A DNA stretch of 25,109 nucleotides, taken from IMG/VR virus record IMGVR_UViG_3300020411_002758, positions 1 to 25,109 of that record. One strand, written 5' to 3'. A program made the position numbers and the translations under genes. Shown here in pieces: positions 1 to 6,776 of this stretch. This DNA is from a virus. The notes below the pieces were generated by a model, which was not told the origin of the DNA, ran no database searches, and saw only the letters and a program-made list of their open reading frames with translations. The number at the start of each line of letters is the position of its first letter. Position 1 is the first letter of the stretch.

Positions 1-52
1 CGAGACTTACAAATTATATTTACTTATACTTATTAAGATTAAGGAGAAAAAA

Positions 53-355
53 ATGGCACTAGACAGCTCAACACACGCAGCCTATATCACCAAGCTTAGA
101 GAATGGTTTGGCGAAGACGGCTCTGACTATAATGAAAAATGGTCGCAAACAATAACAGTATATAAAGTAGGAAGCTCTGTTCCTATAGAAGACAGAAGTA
201 TGGACAAGCTATTAGAAAATTATTTTACTAGTTCTATTGAAGTTTTAAGCAGAAGAATGGGAGGGGTCGATTCTGGATGGGTTGAAACTATAGTATTGGG
301 CAACCACACTAAGACGGATGAGAAAAACTTATTCGTAGAATATTTTGGAGAATAG
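53..355 (+). CDS. Hypothetical protein, 100 aa, structural block
   Basis: I do not recognise this protein. The start is well supported: an AAGGAG ribosome site lies 7 nt before the ATG. It is soluble and mixed-charge, with no signal peptide or membrane segment, and has an aromatic-rich C-terminal third ending in an acidic tail. It is followed after only 2 nt by the 379-residue tail-like protein and reads the same way. It probably belongs to the virion or tail operon continuing from the left, but nothing in the sequence shows a specific role. Coding is likely because of the ribosome site, the tight spacing to the next gene and the ordinary amino-acid composition. Confidence 0.75.
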   Translation: MALDSSTHAAYITKLREWFGEDGSDYNEKWSQTITVYKVGSSVPIEDRSMDKLLENYFTSSIEVLSRRMGGVDSGWVETIVLGNHTKTDEKNLFVEYFGE

Positions 356-357
356 TC

Positions 358-1497
358 ATGGCATATTGTAAAATAGTTTTAAACACAGGCTCGACTTTGG
401 TATATTCCACAGACGTTTTTAACATTATAACTGACGTTATTGATGGCACTATAGATAGTCAAGCAGATTTAGAAGCTGCAAGTTATAGTACGGGAGTAAA
501 TTTAGGAGCAAGTACCTATACTGGTACCAAACCTACGGCGGGGATCTATAGTATAGAGCAATTTAATAGTGGAGGCTCAAATTCGGGTAGTTGGTATGTA
601 AGTACCTATATTAAAAAATACCATTATGCAAAAAATCAGGTAAGCGGGTTTGATCCGTATCAGCATATTTGGTTAGAAACTGAGGATAGCTATGCATTTA
701 GATGGACTGTAGCGGATTCAGCGGGTAATCTCAAACTACCAACAAATAGTCGTAGTCGTTACTGGACTAAGTATAATAACGACACTAACTGGAAGGTCGG
801 TGATGAGACAATGGACTATATTCATAATATTCATATTATTTGTAATGATACTACTCTTGCTATTTGGGTAGAGTATAACACTATGGACGCGAACGGCGAA
901 GTTGCTTGGGTGGCAATTACTGACCATGAATTTAGACAAACTGTAGATACCTACATGCACTCTGCAGAAGCTACTTGGTATCCTGGTAGTGCTCATTGGG
1001 GTCTGTGGATGAACACGCTTCAAGCTGACGCTGGAGATTCGGTAGGAACAACAGATGATACACATGCTCACGCTAGTGGCAAGATAATTTTCTTAGATGC
1101 AGCAGGAGGTACCTGGCGAGCTCCAGATATCAATGATGAAAGTAATTATCATTGGCAGCCTGCTACGTCAGCATCACATGGTTATCCCATGCTGTATCCT
1201 GCACCCTATCTTAGTGTTCGCGCAACAAAAGCAAGTACTGGAATCGTACACCAATTAGTTCCATTAAATTATTTGGGTCAACATAATGATAATGTCACTT
1301 ATGGAGACGCAGACCCTGAGTTTGCTAGACTTATGAATTGGTATAGAACCACTGATAATTTAACAATGGGCACTAGAATACAAGTAGGAAGTGACTTCTA
1401 CAGAGTTTTCAGAGGATGGAACTGTGGAACAAGTGACCCAAACACTGCAGCACAAAAAGCTTGCGTTGCTTTTCCTGAAAATAACGTTCCATACTAA
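358..1497 (+). CDS. Putative virion/tail-associated protein, 379 aa
   Basis: A large acidic protein very rich in Thr, Asn, Ser, Gly, Trp and Tyr, the composition usual for phage tail-fibre or host-contact proteins. It has no signal peptide and no membrane segment. The C-terminal third (about residues 280-379) contains a compact region with ARLMNWYRTTDNLTMGTRIQ and a cysteine pair near the end, possibly a globular tip or capping domain. The start has GGAG 8 nt upstream of the ATG and overlaps nothing. It sits between a small unknown gene and an Ig-like protein, both on the plus strand, which fits a tail operon. The assignment as structural is inference from composition and context; no family was identified with certainty. 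Confidence 0.65.
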   Translation: MAYCKIVLNTGSTLVYSTDVFNIITDVIDGTIDSQADLEAASYSTGVNLGASTYTGTKPTAGIYSIEQFNSGGSNSGSWYVSTYIKKYHYAKNQVSGFDPYQHIWLETEDSYAFRWTVADSAGNLKLPTNSRSRYWTKYNNDTNWKVGDETMDYIHNIHIICNDTTLAIWVEYNTMDANGEVAWVAITDHEFRQTVDTYMHSAEATWYPGSAHWGLWMNTLQADAGDSVGTTDDTHAHASGKIIFLDAAGGTWRAPDINDESNYHWQPATSASHGYPMLYPAPYLSVRATKASTGIVHQLVPLNYLGQHNDNVTYGDADPEFARLMNWYRTTDNLTMGTRIQVGSDFYRVFRGWNCGTSDPNTAAQKACVAFPENNVPY

Positions 1498-1536
1498 GAT
1501 GTACTCAAAGGTATAAAAAACGGGGGATAACATAAC

Positions 1537-2313
1537 ATGGCAACACTAACTAGTACCCTACAATACTGGAACGGAACCATCGGCGCTCGAACCACTACTG
1601 TGAACGTTAACTCAGATGACACTCTTGTAATTACTATCTATAGTAACAATGAGACTTGGTATAGTGGAACTAATAGTAATTGTACCAGATCTCCAACACA
1701 AGGAAGTCATGCTGGCACCTGCACATTAAGTTTTAGTTCTTCGGGTAGTTACACTATACGTTTTTCCCATCAAAGGTGGGGCTGGGCATGGTACTATCAC
1801 ACGTATCAGGGTACAGTAACTGTAGTTAATCCTACTCTTACAGCTGTTGATATATCTCCAGCAACAGCAACTATAAACGATGGGGACGGGAGCCAGGCTT
1901 TTACAGCTAACCCAACTGGTGCGGCTAATGATATAGTTTATGCATGGTCACTATCAGGGGATACAGACAACGCTACTCTGAGTTCTAGTAGTGGTAATCC
2001 TGTTACAGTTACTACAACAAATGAATTAGACCATAGCCAAGAAACTATTACTATAACGGTAAGTGCTACTTCTAGTGCTGCTGGAGTTTCTTCAGGGATT
2101 ACAGATACTGCCACACTTACTCTAAATCACGCTACTACTCCTATAGGAGTCCTGCCACTAAATAATCAAGAAGTAGGTTTAATTGGAGAAGTTCAGCATA
2201 TAGGAGCCCCGCCACTAAATAACCAAGAAGTAGGTTTAGTTGGAGAACTTGAGACTCTAGGAGCTAAACCAAGAGAGATTTCAAGAAGTTCTGCACCAAT
2301 ACAACGTTGGTGA
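1537..2313 (+). CDS. Ig-like domain virion protein with C-terminal tandem repeat, 258 aa
   Basis: The N-terminal half (about 1-92) is Thr/Ser/Trp-rich beta-strand sequence. Residues about 95-198 read as a bacterial Ig-like/PKD-type domain: strand pattern beginning LTAVDISPATATI, a YAWSLSG core, then TITVSATS and TATLTL. Such domains decorate phage tails and capsids and often bind host surface glycans. Residues 203-240 are two 19-residue repeats sharing PLNNQEVGL, followed by a basic tail ending in RW. It is the last gene before the terminator at 2317-2349. The ribosome site is weak (GGGG about 11 nt upstream of the ATG). A host-contact or decoration role is inference; the Ig-like fold call is moderately sure. 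Confidence 0.7.
   Translation: MATLTSTLQYWNGTIGARTTTVNVNSDDTLVITIYSNNETWYSGTNSNCTRSPTQGSHAGTCTLSFSSSGSYTIRFSHQRWGWAWYYHTYQGTVTVVNPTLTAVDISPATATINDGDGSQAFTANPTGAANDIVYAWSLSGDTDNATLSSSSGNPVTVTTTNELDHSQETITITVSATSSAAGVSSGITDTATLTLNHATTPIGVLPLNNQEVGLIGEVQHIGAPPLNNQEVGLVGELETLGAKPREISRSSAPIQRW
2143..2256 (+). repeat. Two tandem 57-bp repeats inside the Ig-like protein gene
   Basis: Two adjacent in-frame units, 2143-2199 and 2200-2256, encode 19-residue repeats with a shared core PLNNQEVGL[IV]GE. Differences are mostly synonymous or conservative, so the repeat is kept as protein. A short third start (LGAKP) follows. Confidence 0.85.
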
Positions 2314-2316
2314 TAA

Positions 2317-2349
2317 TAAAAAAGGGAGCATAAAGCTCCCTTTCTTTTT
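2317..2349. terminator. Bidirectional intrinsic terminator at convergent junction
   Basis: A perfect 9-bp stem (AAAGGGAGC, 2321-2329, with GCTCCCTTT, 2335-2343) and 5-nt loop. It is flanked by an A-run on the left and a T-run on the right, so it has a U-tract when read from either strand. It separates the plus-strand tail genes from the minus-strand replication operon, and both gene sets end here. Confidence 0.9.
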
Positions 2350-2590
2350 AAGACTCTTCAGTCTGTTCTTCTGCAGTGGGTTCTTCTTCGACCTCATCCT
2401 TCAGAATTTGTGTAAAACCTTTCTTAGCAACTTCAAGCTGGTCAAGTCTTGCTCTTGTTTGTGAGATCTGCTGATCCAAATCTTGAATCTGAGCTACACA
2501 ATACCTTGCTTGTTCTGATAAGTCATCAATGACATAATTTTTATCATTAAAAGTAAGAACAGGTTTTTCTGTGGCTTCCGGTTCTGCCAT
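2348..2590 (-). CDS. Small coiled-coil phage protein, 80 aa
   Basis: Residues about 10-25 form a short beta-type segment (VLTFNDKNYVIDDLS). It is followed by a helical heptad-rich stretch (about 25-65) and a highly acidic Glu-rich tail. This layout matches a widespread family of small marine-phage proteins of unknown function (I recall the label DUF6447, not verified). The start has AGGAG 7 nt upstream, between it and the nrdB stop. It is the last gene of the long minus-strand operon, right before the terminator. Its placement after nrdB does not itself show a link to nucleotide metabolism. Function unknown. Confidence 0.8.
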   Translation of the reverse strand: MAEPEATEKPVLTFNDKNYVIDDLSEQARYCVAQIQDLDQQISQTRARLDQLEVAKKGFTQILKDEVEEEPTAEEQTEES

Positions 2591-2599
2591 TTCTTTCTC

Positions 2600-3556
2600 C
2601 TATTTAAAGATATCTTTCCAATTTCCACTAGTACTTGCTCGTGCATACTCAGTGGCCCTATTTTCAAAAAAGTTAGTATGTTCTACTCCATTTAGAATAT
2701 AGTCTAACCATGGTAATGGATTATTTTTACTATGAAAAATTGCTTTCATGCCTATTCCAAGAAGCCGCCGATCCGCAATATATCTAATATACTCTTTGAC
2801 CTCAGTAGCAGTCAATCCGGTTATTTCAGCACTTTCAAAACAAGTATCTATAAAAGCATCTTCTAGCTCAACAACGCGCTCTGCAGCACAGTAAATTTCA
2901 TACTTTAACTCATCGTTCCAAAGTTCTGGATTCTCACGAATAAACTCCTTAAAAAGTCTACTCATGCTTTCTACATGAAGAGTTTCGTCTCGAATACTCC
3001 ATGTAACAATTTGACCCATTCCTTTCATAAAGTTATGACGAGGAAAATTCAACAGTATAGCAAAGCTACTGAATAACTGTACGCCCTCTGTAAAGGCACT
3101 GTATACAGCCATGGTTTTAGCTAATCCTACATCCGTTTTTGTATCAAACATACTCAAGTACTCATGTTTATCTGACATGGATTTTACTTGAGTAAACATC
3201 TGATACTCACTATCGTCATAACCAAGCGTCTCTAGTAAAAGAGAATACGCTTCTTGATGTACTGCTTCCATGTTTGCAAAAGCAGATAACATCATTCTTA
3301 CTTCTGGCTGTTTAAATGTAGGCAAGTAGTGAGTAGCATACCCACAAGCCACATCTACGTCAGCCTGAGTAAAAAACCTAAAAATGTTTGACAATAGCTT
3401 TCTATTGTCATCACTTAATTTCTCTCTAAAATCTTTTAGATCATCCGCAAGCGGAACTTCGTCTGGAAGCCAGTGCATATGTTGCTGTGTTTTATACGCC
3501 TCAAATGCCCACGGATAATTAAAAGGTTTATAATAATTTCTTTCTTCTAATAACAT
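2600..3556 (-). CDS. nrdB: Class Ia ribonucleotide reductase, small (beta) subunit
   Basis: Makes and holds the tyrosyl radical/di-iron cofactor that starts NDP reduction in NrdA. At 318 residues it is close to the compact phage/eukaryote-type length. Visible di-iron ligands: an Asp at 66 or 68, E97 and H100 (EAVH), E157 (FTEGVQ), E191 and H194 (RDETLHVE). The radical tyrosine follows at Y104, four residues after the histidine, as in E. coli (H118/Y122). The C-terminal tail required for docking to NrdA is present. It lies 5 nt downstream of the 54-residue membrane protein that separates it from nrdA. All key residues are present, so it should be active. Confidence 0.95.
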   Translation of the reverse strand: MLLEERNYYKPFNYPWAFEAYKTQQHMHWLPDEVPLADDLKDFREKLSDDNRKLLSNIFRFFTQADVDVACGYATHYLPTFKQPEVRMMLSAFANMEAVHQEAYSLLLETLGYDDSEYQMFTQVKSMSDKHEYLSMFDTKTDVGLAKTMAVYSAFTEGVQLFSSFAILLNFPRHNFMKGMGQIVTWSIRDETLHVESMSRLFKEFIRENPELWNDELKYEIYCAAERVVELEDAFIDTCFESAEITGLTATEVKEYIRYIADRRLLGIGMKAIFHSKNNPLPWLDYILNGVEHTNFFENRATEYARASTSGNWKDIFK

Positions 3557-3560
3557 CTTT

Positions 3561-3725
3561 TCACCAATTATGTACTATATTTGTCATGATGAAAAAACAG
3601 GTCACAAAGTTGACAAGTACGATTAACGTTCTTAGTATTGCTACTATGTTATCATACTCTGCTGTTTTTTCATCACTAAAACTCCCTATTGTATATTTCC
3701 AAATAGTCCAGATTTTACCCCTCAC
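3561..3725 (-). CDS. Small single-span membrane protein between nrdA and nrdB, 54 aa
   Basis: Read directly from the minus strand. GTG at 3723-3725 opens a 54-codon frame overlapping the last codons of nrdA and ending (TGA) 4 nt before the nrdB ATG. AAGGA lies 10 nt upstream of the GTG, inside nrdA. The protein starts basic and aromatic (MRGKIWTIWKYTIGSFSDEK), has a short charged stretch, then a hydrophobic helix at about 27-50, and ends in NIVHNW. The layout (WKYTIGSFSDEKT..YDN, then a membrane helix) resembles small hydrophobic proteins I recall from other marine phages; that recollection is unverified. Function unknown. The tight packing on both sides and the ribosome site make it a real gene rather than a spacer. 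Confidence 0.75.
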   Translation of the reverse strand: MRGKIWTIWKYTIGSFSDEKTAEYDNIVAILRTLIVLVNFVTCFFIMTNIVHNW

Positions 3726-5490
3726 AGGCTAAGCATCCTTCTTCATCATCAAAATCGAATATATATTCTCTGAGTTTTTCATCCGATACTACTTCGGCTC
3801 TCTTCAGGGCTTCACTTCGTAGATAATAAAGAGTTTTTAATTTTCTAGTCCACGCCATTAAATGTACGTTATGTAATTCTTGTTTTGATACATCAGCAGG
3901 AAAAAACATATTTACACTTTGTGCTTGACAAATATGTTCTTGCCTATCTGCGGCATGCTCTATTACCCATCTTTGATCAATTTCTACTGCTGTTTTAAAG
4001 ATGTCTTTTTCATATTCGTCTAAACAGTCAAGGTGTTGTACTGATCCGTTATTAGTAATAATAGACTTCCATATTTCTTCTGTGTTTTCCCCTTTACCTT
4101 CCAATAGTTCTTCCAAGAAAGGATTTTTTAAGAGAGAACTTCCTGTCTTAGTTTTCTGTGTAAATGCGTTAGCCCTGTAAGGCTCAATGCTAGGGGAAGT
4201 GTTGCCACAAACAATACTACTGCTAGCATTAGGAGCAATGGCAAGCAGATGAGCGTTACGGACACCACCACCGTACCACTTACTGTCTGGGCATTCACCA
4301 CGCTCTTCTGCCAACTCTCGAGTAGCTTTGGATGCTTCAGTTTTGATGTGTGTGAAAGCCCTAAGGTTAAAACTTTTTGCCAAAGCACTCTCAAATGGTA
4401 TTCTTCGTTTCTGGAGGTAGGCGTGAAAACCCATCGCTCCGAGACCCAACGATCTTTCTTGTGATGCAGAAAACCTCGCACGCGCCAATTCATCTGGCGC
4501 ATTGTTGATAAAATACTCGATAACATTGTCGAGCATGCGTATAAGGTCAGGAATAAAAGTCTCGCAAGTTGACCACTCATCATATTTCTCCAAATTAACA
4601 CTTGACAAACAACAGACAGCAGTCCGTTCATTATTTGTAGGAAGGGTTATTTCACTACAAAGATTACTCTGATTAACTTTTAGTCCTAATAACTTTTGGT
4701 ATTCGGGCAAAGCTTCGTTTATAGTATCTTCAAACATTATATACGGTTCGCCAGTTTCTACTCGATTCTGAATAATTTTTATCCATAATACTTTTGCAGA
4801 AATAGTCTTTGTAATCTCCCCCGAATGTGGGTCAATTAGATCCCAACTATCGTCAAAACCTTCAATATTTGTAGCATTTGCGATAGTCTGCATAAACTTA
4901 TCAGATATTATAACAGCGTGGTGAAGATTAATAGACTTGCGATTAATGTCGCCTCCAGTAGGTTTGCGTACATCCAAAAATTCCTCAATCTCAGGATGAT
5001 CGATTGGTAAATATGCTGCATAAGAACCTCTCCTAGTTACTCCTTGACTGAACGCGAGCATTTCAGCATCAACAACTTTCAAAAAAGGTATAACTCCTGT
5101 ACTTTCACTTCCATGAGATGTTTTAGATCCAACACTTCTTACATCTCCCCAATATCCACCAATACCTCCACCTACAGAAGAAAGCCATGCATTCTCTGTA
5201 TAGTGTCCCGCAATTCCACCACGACTATCTGGTACGTAGTTTAAAAAACAACTAATTGGTAGCCCTCTACTACTTCCTCCATTAGAAAGAACTGGCGTAG
5301 AGTACATAAACCAGAGCTGGCTTGCGTAATCATAAATACGCTGTGCCATCTCATCAGAGTCTGAGAAGATTTTCGCCGCACGTGCGAAAGCCTCTTGAGG
5401 GGACTTCTCGTGATCTAATAAGTACCTGTCATTTAGTGTTTTAATACTAAATTCAGGTAAATTTTCGTCTCTTTGATAATTTATTTGCAC
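3715..5490 (-). CDS. nrdA: Class Ia ribonucleotide reductase, large (alpha) subunit, no ATP cone
   Basis: Reduces ribonucleoside diphosphates to deoxy forms with NrdB and an external dithiol donor. Visible catalytic features: C81 (GLPISCFLN) and C293 (AVCCLS) as the active-site disulfide pair; N276, C278 and E280 (NLCSE) as the radical cysteine motif; the LAIAPNASSSIVCGNTSPS phosphate-binding loop at 416-434; Y555/Y556 for radical transfer; and the C-terminal shuttle pair C586/C589 (CLAC). At 591 residues it is about 150 shorter than E. coli NrdA, and the missing part is the N-terminal ATP cone. It should therefore lack overall-activity inhibition by dATP. The start is GTG (5488-5490), overlapping by one base the TAG of the upstream 5' nuclease; the next Met is residue 48, too late. 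C-terminal codons overlap the 54-aa membrane gene. Confidence 0.95.
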   Translation of the reverse strand: MQINYQRDENLPEFSIKTLNDRYLLDHEKSPQEAFARAAKIFSDSDEMAQRIYDYASQLWFMYSTPVLSNGGSSRGLPISCFLNYVPDSRGGIAGHYTENAWLSSVGGGIGGYWGDVRSVGSKTSHGSESTGVIPFLKVVDAEMLAFSQGVTRRGSYAAYLPIDHPEIEEFLDVRKPTGGDINRKSINLHHAVIISDKFMQTIANATNIEGFDDSWDLIDPHSGEITKTISAKVLWIKIIQNRVETGEPYIMFEDTINEALPEYQKLLGLKVNQSNLCSEITLPTNNERTAVCCLSSVNLEKYDEWSTCETFIPDLIRMLDNVIEYFINNAPDELARARFSASQERSLGLGAMGFHAYLQKRRIPFESALAKSFNLRAFTHIKTEASKATRELAEERGECPDSKWYGGGVRNAHLLAIAPNASSSIVCGNTSPSIEPYRANAFTQKTKTGSSLLKNPFLEELLEGKGENTEEIWKSIITNNGSVQHLDCLDEYEKDIFKTAVEIDQRWVIEHAADRQEHICQAQSVNMFFPADVSKQELHNVHLMAWTRKLKTLYYLRSEALKRAEVVSDEKLREYIFDFDDEEGCLACEG

Positions 5491-6329
5491 TATGCTATCC
5501 CTTGTAAAATATTACATTTCTGTTGAATGTCTTTTATATTTTCTTCTCCAATGGCTTCGTTACAAAAAGCCAGTAAATCCATAATTTCAAAGTTAAGAAG
5601 CAGTCTTTCTTTGTGGTCATTTAAACTGTGAATAAACTTGTATCTACTATCTATAGGACAAGCATCGTATATATCAAATAAAGTACCGTATTTCTTAACT
5701 AGATCATTTGCGCGTTTTGGACCGATTCCTGGAATACCCGGAATGTTGTCCCCGCTGTCGCCAGTTAGGCATTTAATTGATATATAATCCTCTACAATAA
5801 AATCGTGAGACTCAGACCAGTTTTCTGCTGTAGTCTCCTTACGATTAACATAAGAAAATCTTGACACATTGTCTTTTATTAGTAAGTCCCAGTCTCTATC
5901 TGAGCTAACTAACCAAATATGCTCTGCTTCTAGATTAACACTTAAATACCCTGCAATATCATCTGCCTCTACTCCGTCGTAACGTAACACAGTACAGGTT
6001 TCTTCTAAGCATCTTAGGGTATACTCCATCTCTTCATAAAAACGTTCAAAAGCTAATTTTTCTTCTTCTGTTTGTTTTTCGTATCTTTCCTTTCTACTTT
6101 GTTTATATTCTGGATAGAGATTTTTTCTATATGTACTGTTCCCCTTGTCAGAAGCTATAATTATTTTTCCACAGTTATAGCTCCTAGCAAGGGAGTGAAC
6201 AGTCTTTATATAATCTTCAGAAAAATCTGATCTATTTTGGTGTTTCCACCTGAAACCTAAGTTTAAAGCATCTAAAATTAATACTCTGTCTTCACTGGGT
6301 TTTTGCAAGTTCTGAAACGTTTTCGCCAT
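5490..6329 (-). CDS. 5'-3' exonuclease / flap endonuclease (T4 RNase H / Pol I 5' nuclease family)
   Basis: Removes RNA primers and 5' flaps during lagging-strand maturation. Its polymerase partner at 12983-15265 lacks this domain. Acidic metal-binding motifs appear in family order: LDALN (D20), the ASDKGNSTYRKNLYPEYK helical-arch entry, VEADD, SSDRDWD, then LTGDSGDNIPGIPGIGPKRA, which contains both the last acidic site and the helix-two-turn-helix DNA-binding motif. At 279 residues it is the usual phage length. The start overlaps the end of the PD-(D/E)xK nuclease gene by 38 bp, and its stop overlaps the nrdA GTG. It belongs to the same transcript as SbcCD and RNR. No key residue is missing. 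Confidence 0.93.
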   Translation of the reverse strand: MAKTFQNLQKPSEDRVLILDALNLGFRWKHQNRSDFSEDYIKTVHSLARSYNCGKIIIASDKGNSTYRKNLYPEYKQSRKERYEKQTEEEKLAFERFYEEMEYTLRCLEETCTVLRYDGVEADDIAGYLSVNLEAEHIWLVSSDRDWDLLIKDNVSRFSYVNRKETTAENWSESHDFIVEDYISIKCLTGDSGDNIPGIPGIGPKRANDLVKKYGTLFDIYDACPIDSRYKFIHSLNDHKERLLLNFEIMDLLAFCNEAIGEENIKDIQQKCNILQGIA

Positions 6330-6762
6330 TTATAAATCTCGGTTTTTCGTTAATTAACCACTCTTCTGCTAACATTACATAGCAGTCTAAGTGTCCTACA
6401 AACATATACTTCTTTGTTTTTTGAGGTTTGTCTTTTACAACAACAAAAAATTTAGATCTGTTATATTTGAAAAATAAAACAGGTTTCTTACCTACCTGTT
6501 TTGCTTGTCGGGTGGATTGTTCCCACCATCTAATAAATTCATTAGACTTATTAGTTAAAACTTTGTCGTCAAAGTGAGAATTTTTATAAAACTTCACTTC
6601 AATGCAATAATTCATTGGGGTATCTGGTATAAATATATCCCCTTTCATAAAAGGTAATGCTCCTGACATTGGGACTCTTTCAAAGGCAAGTCCTGTATGT
6701 TTTCTTAACATCTCTCGAATTTGTTTTTCTCCCATGGCTCCTTTAGCTCGGGAATCAACCAT
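6292..6762 (-). CDS. PD-(D/E)xK endonuclease, Holliday-junction-resolvase-like
   Basis: A 156-residue protein with the nuclease pattern of the Hjc/PD-(D/E)xK type. An N-terminal helix carries SRAKGAMGEKQI (E12); GD follows at 41-42 (MKGDIFIP) and ExK at 55-57 (CIEVKF); then a helix with WWEQSTRQAKQ and strands PVLFFKYN and KFFVVVK. These residues form the one-metal cleft that cuts branched DNA. It sits directly after SbcC and before the 5' nuclease, so a role in resolving recombination or replication junctions is likely, but junction specificity is inferred. A different PD-(D/E)xK substrate, such as flaps or host DNA, remains possible. The gene starts 14 nt after the SbcC stop, with AGGAG upstream. 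Confidence 0.78.
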   Translation of the reverse strand: MVDSRAKGAMGEKQIREMLRKHTGLAFERVPMSGALPFMKGDIFIPDTPMNYCIEVKFYKNSHFDDKVLTNKSNEFIRWWEQSTRQAKQVGKKPVLFFKYNRSKFFVVVKDKPQKTKKYMFVGHLDCYVMLAEEWLINEKPRFINGENVSELAKTQ

Positions 6763-6776
6763 TATTAGTCTCCTTT

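Noticed and set aside
1-52. Possible T4-type late promoter (AT-rich TTATACTTATT) before the first gene
   Set aside because: Does not match TATAAATA, and the whole stretch is AT-rich; no support for a specific site.
736-1071. Minus-strand frame of 111 aa inside the tail-like gene
   Set aside because: Antisense to a gene with a good ribosome site; composition is low-complexity shadow and it has no start signal.
3608-3637. Plus-strand TTGACA with TAGTAT 17 bp later
   Set aside because: The -10 matches only partly, it would drive antisense transcription into nrdA, and it is explained by the codons of the small membrane gene.
3586-3732. Plus-strand frame of 48 codons (MMKKQVTKLTS...) opposite the nrdA/nrdB junction
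   Set aside because: No ribosome site, lies antisense in a minus-strand operon, and the minus-strand frame there has a ribosome site and better fit to its neighbours.
4128-4631. Long open frame (167 aa) inside nrdA
   Set aside because: It is on the same strand in another frame of an intact, motif-complete NrdA gene; a shadow.
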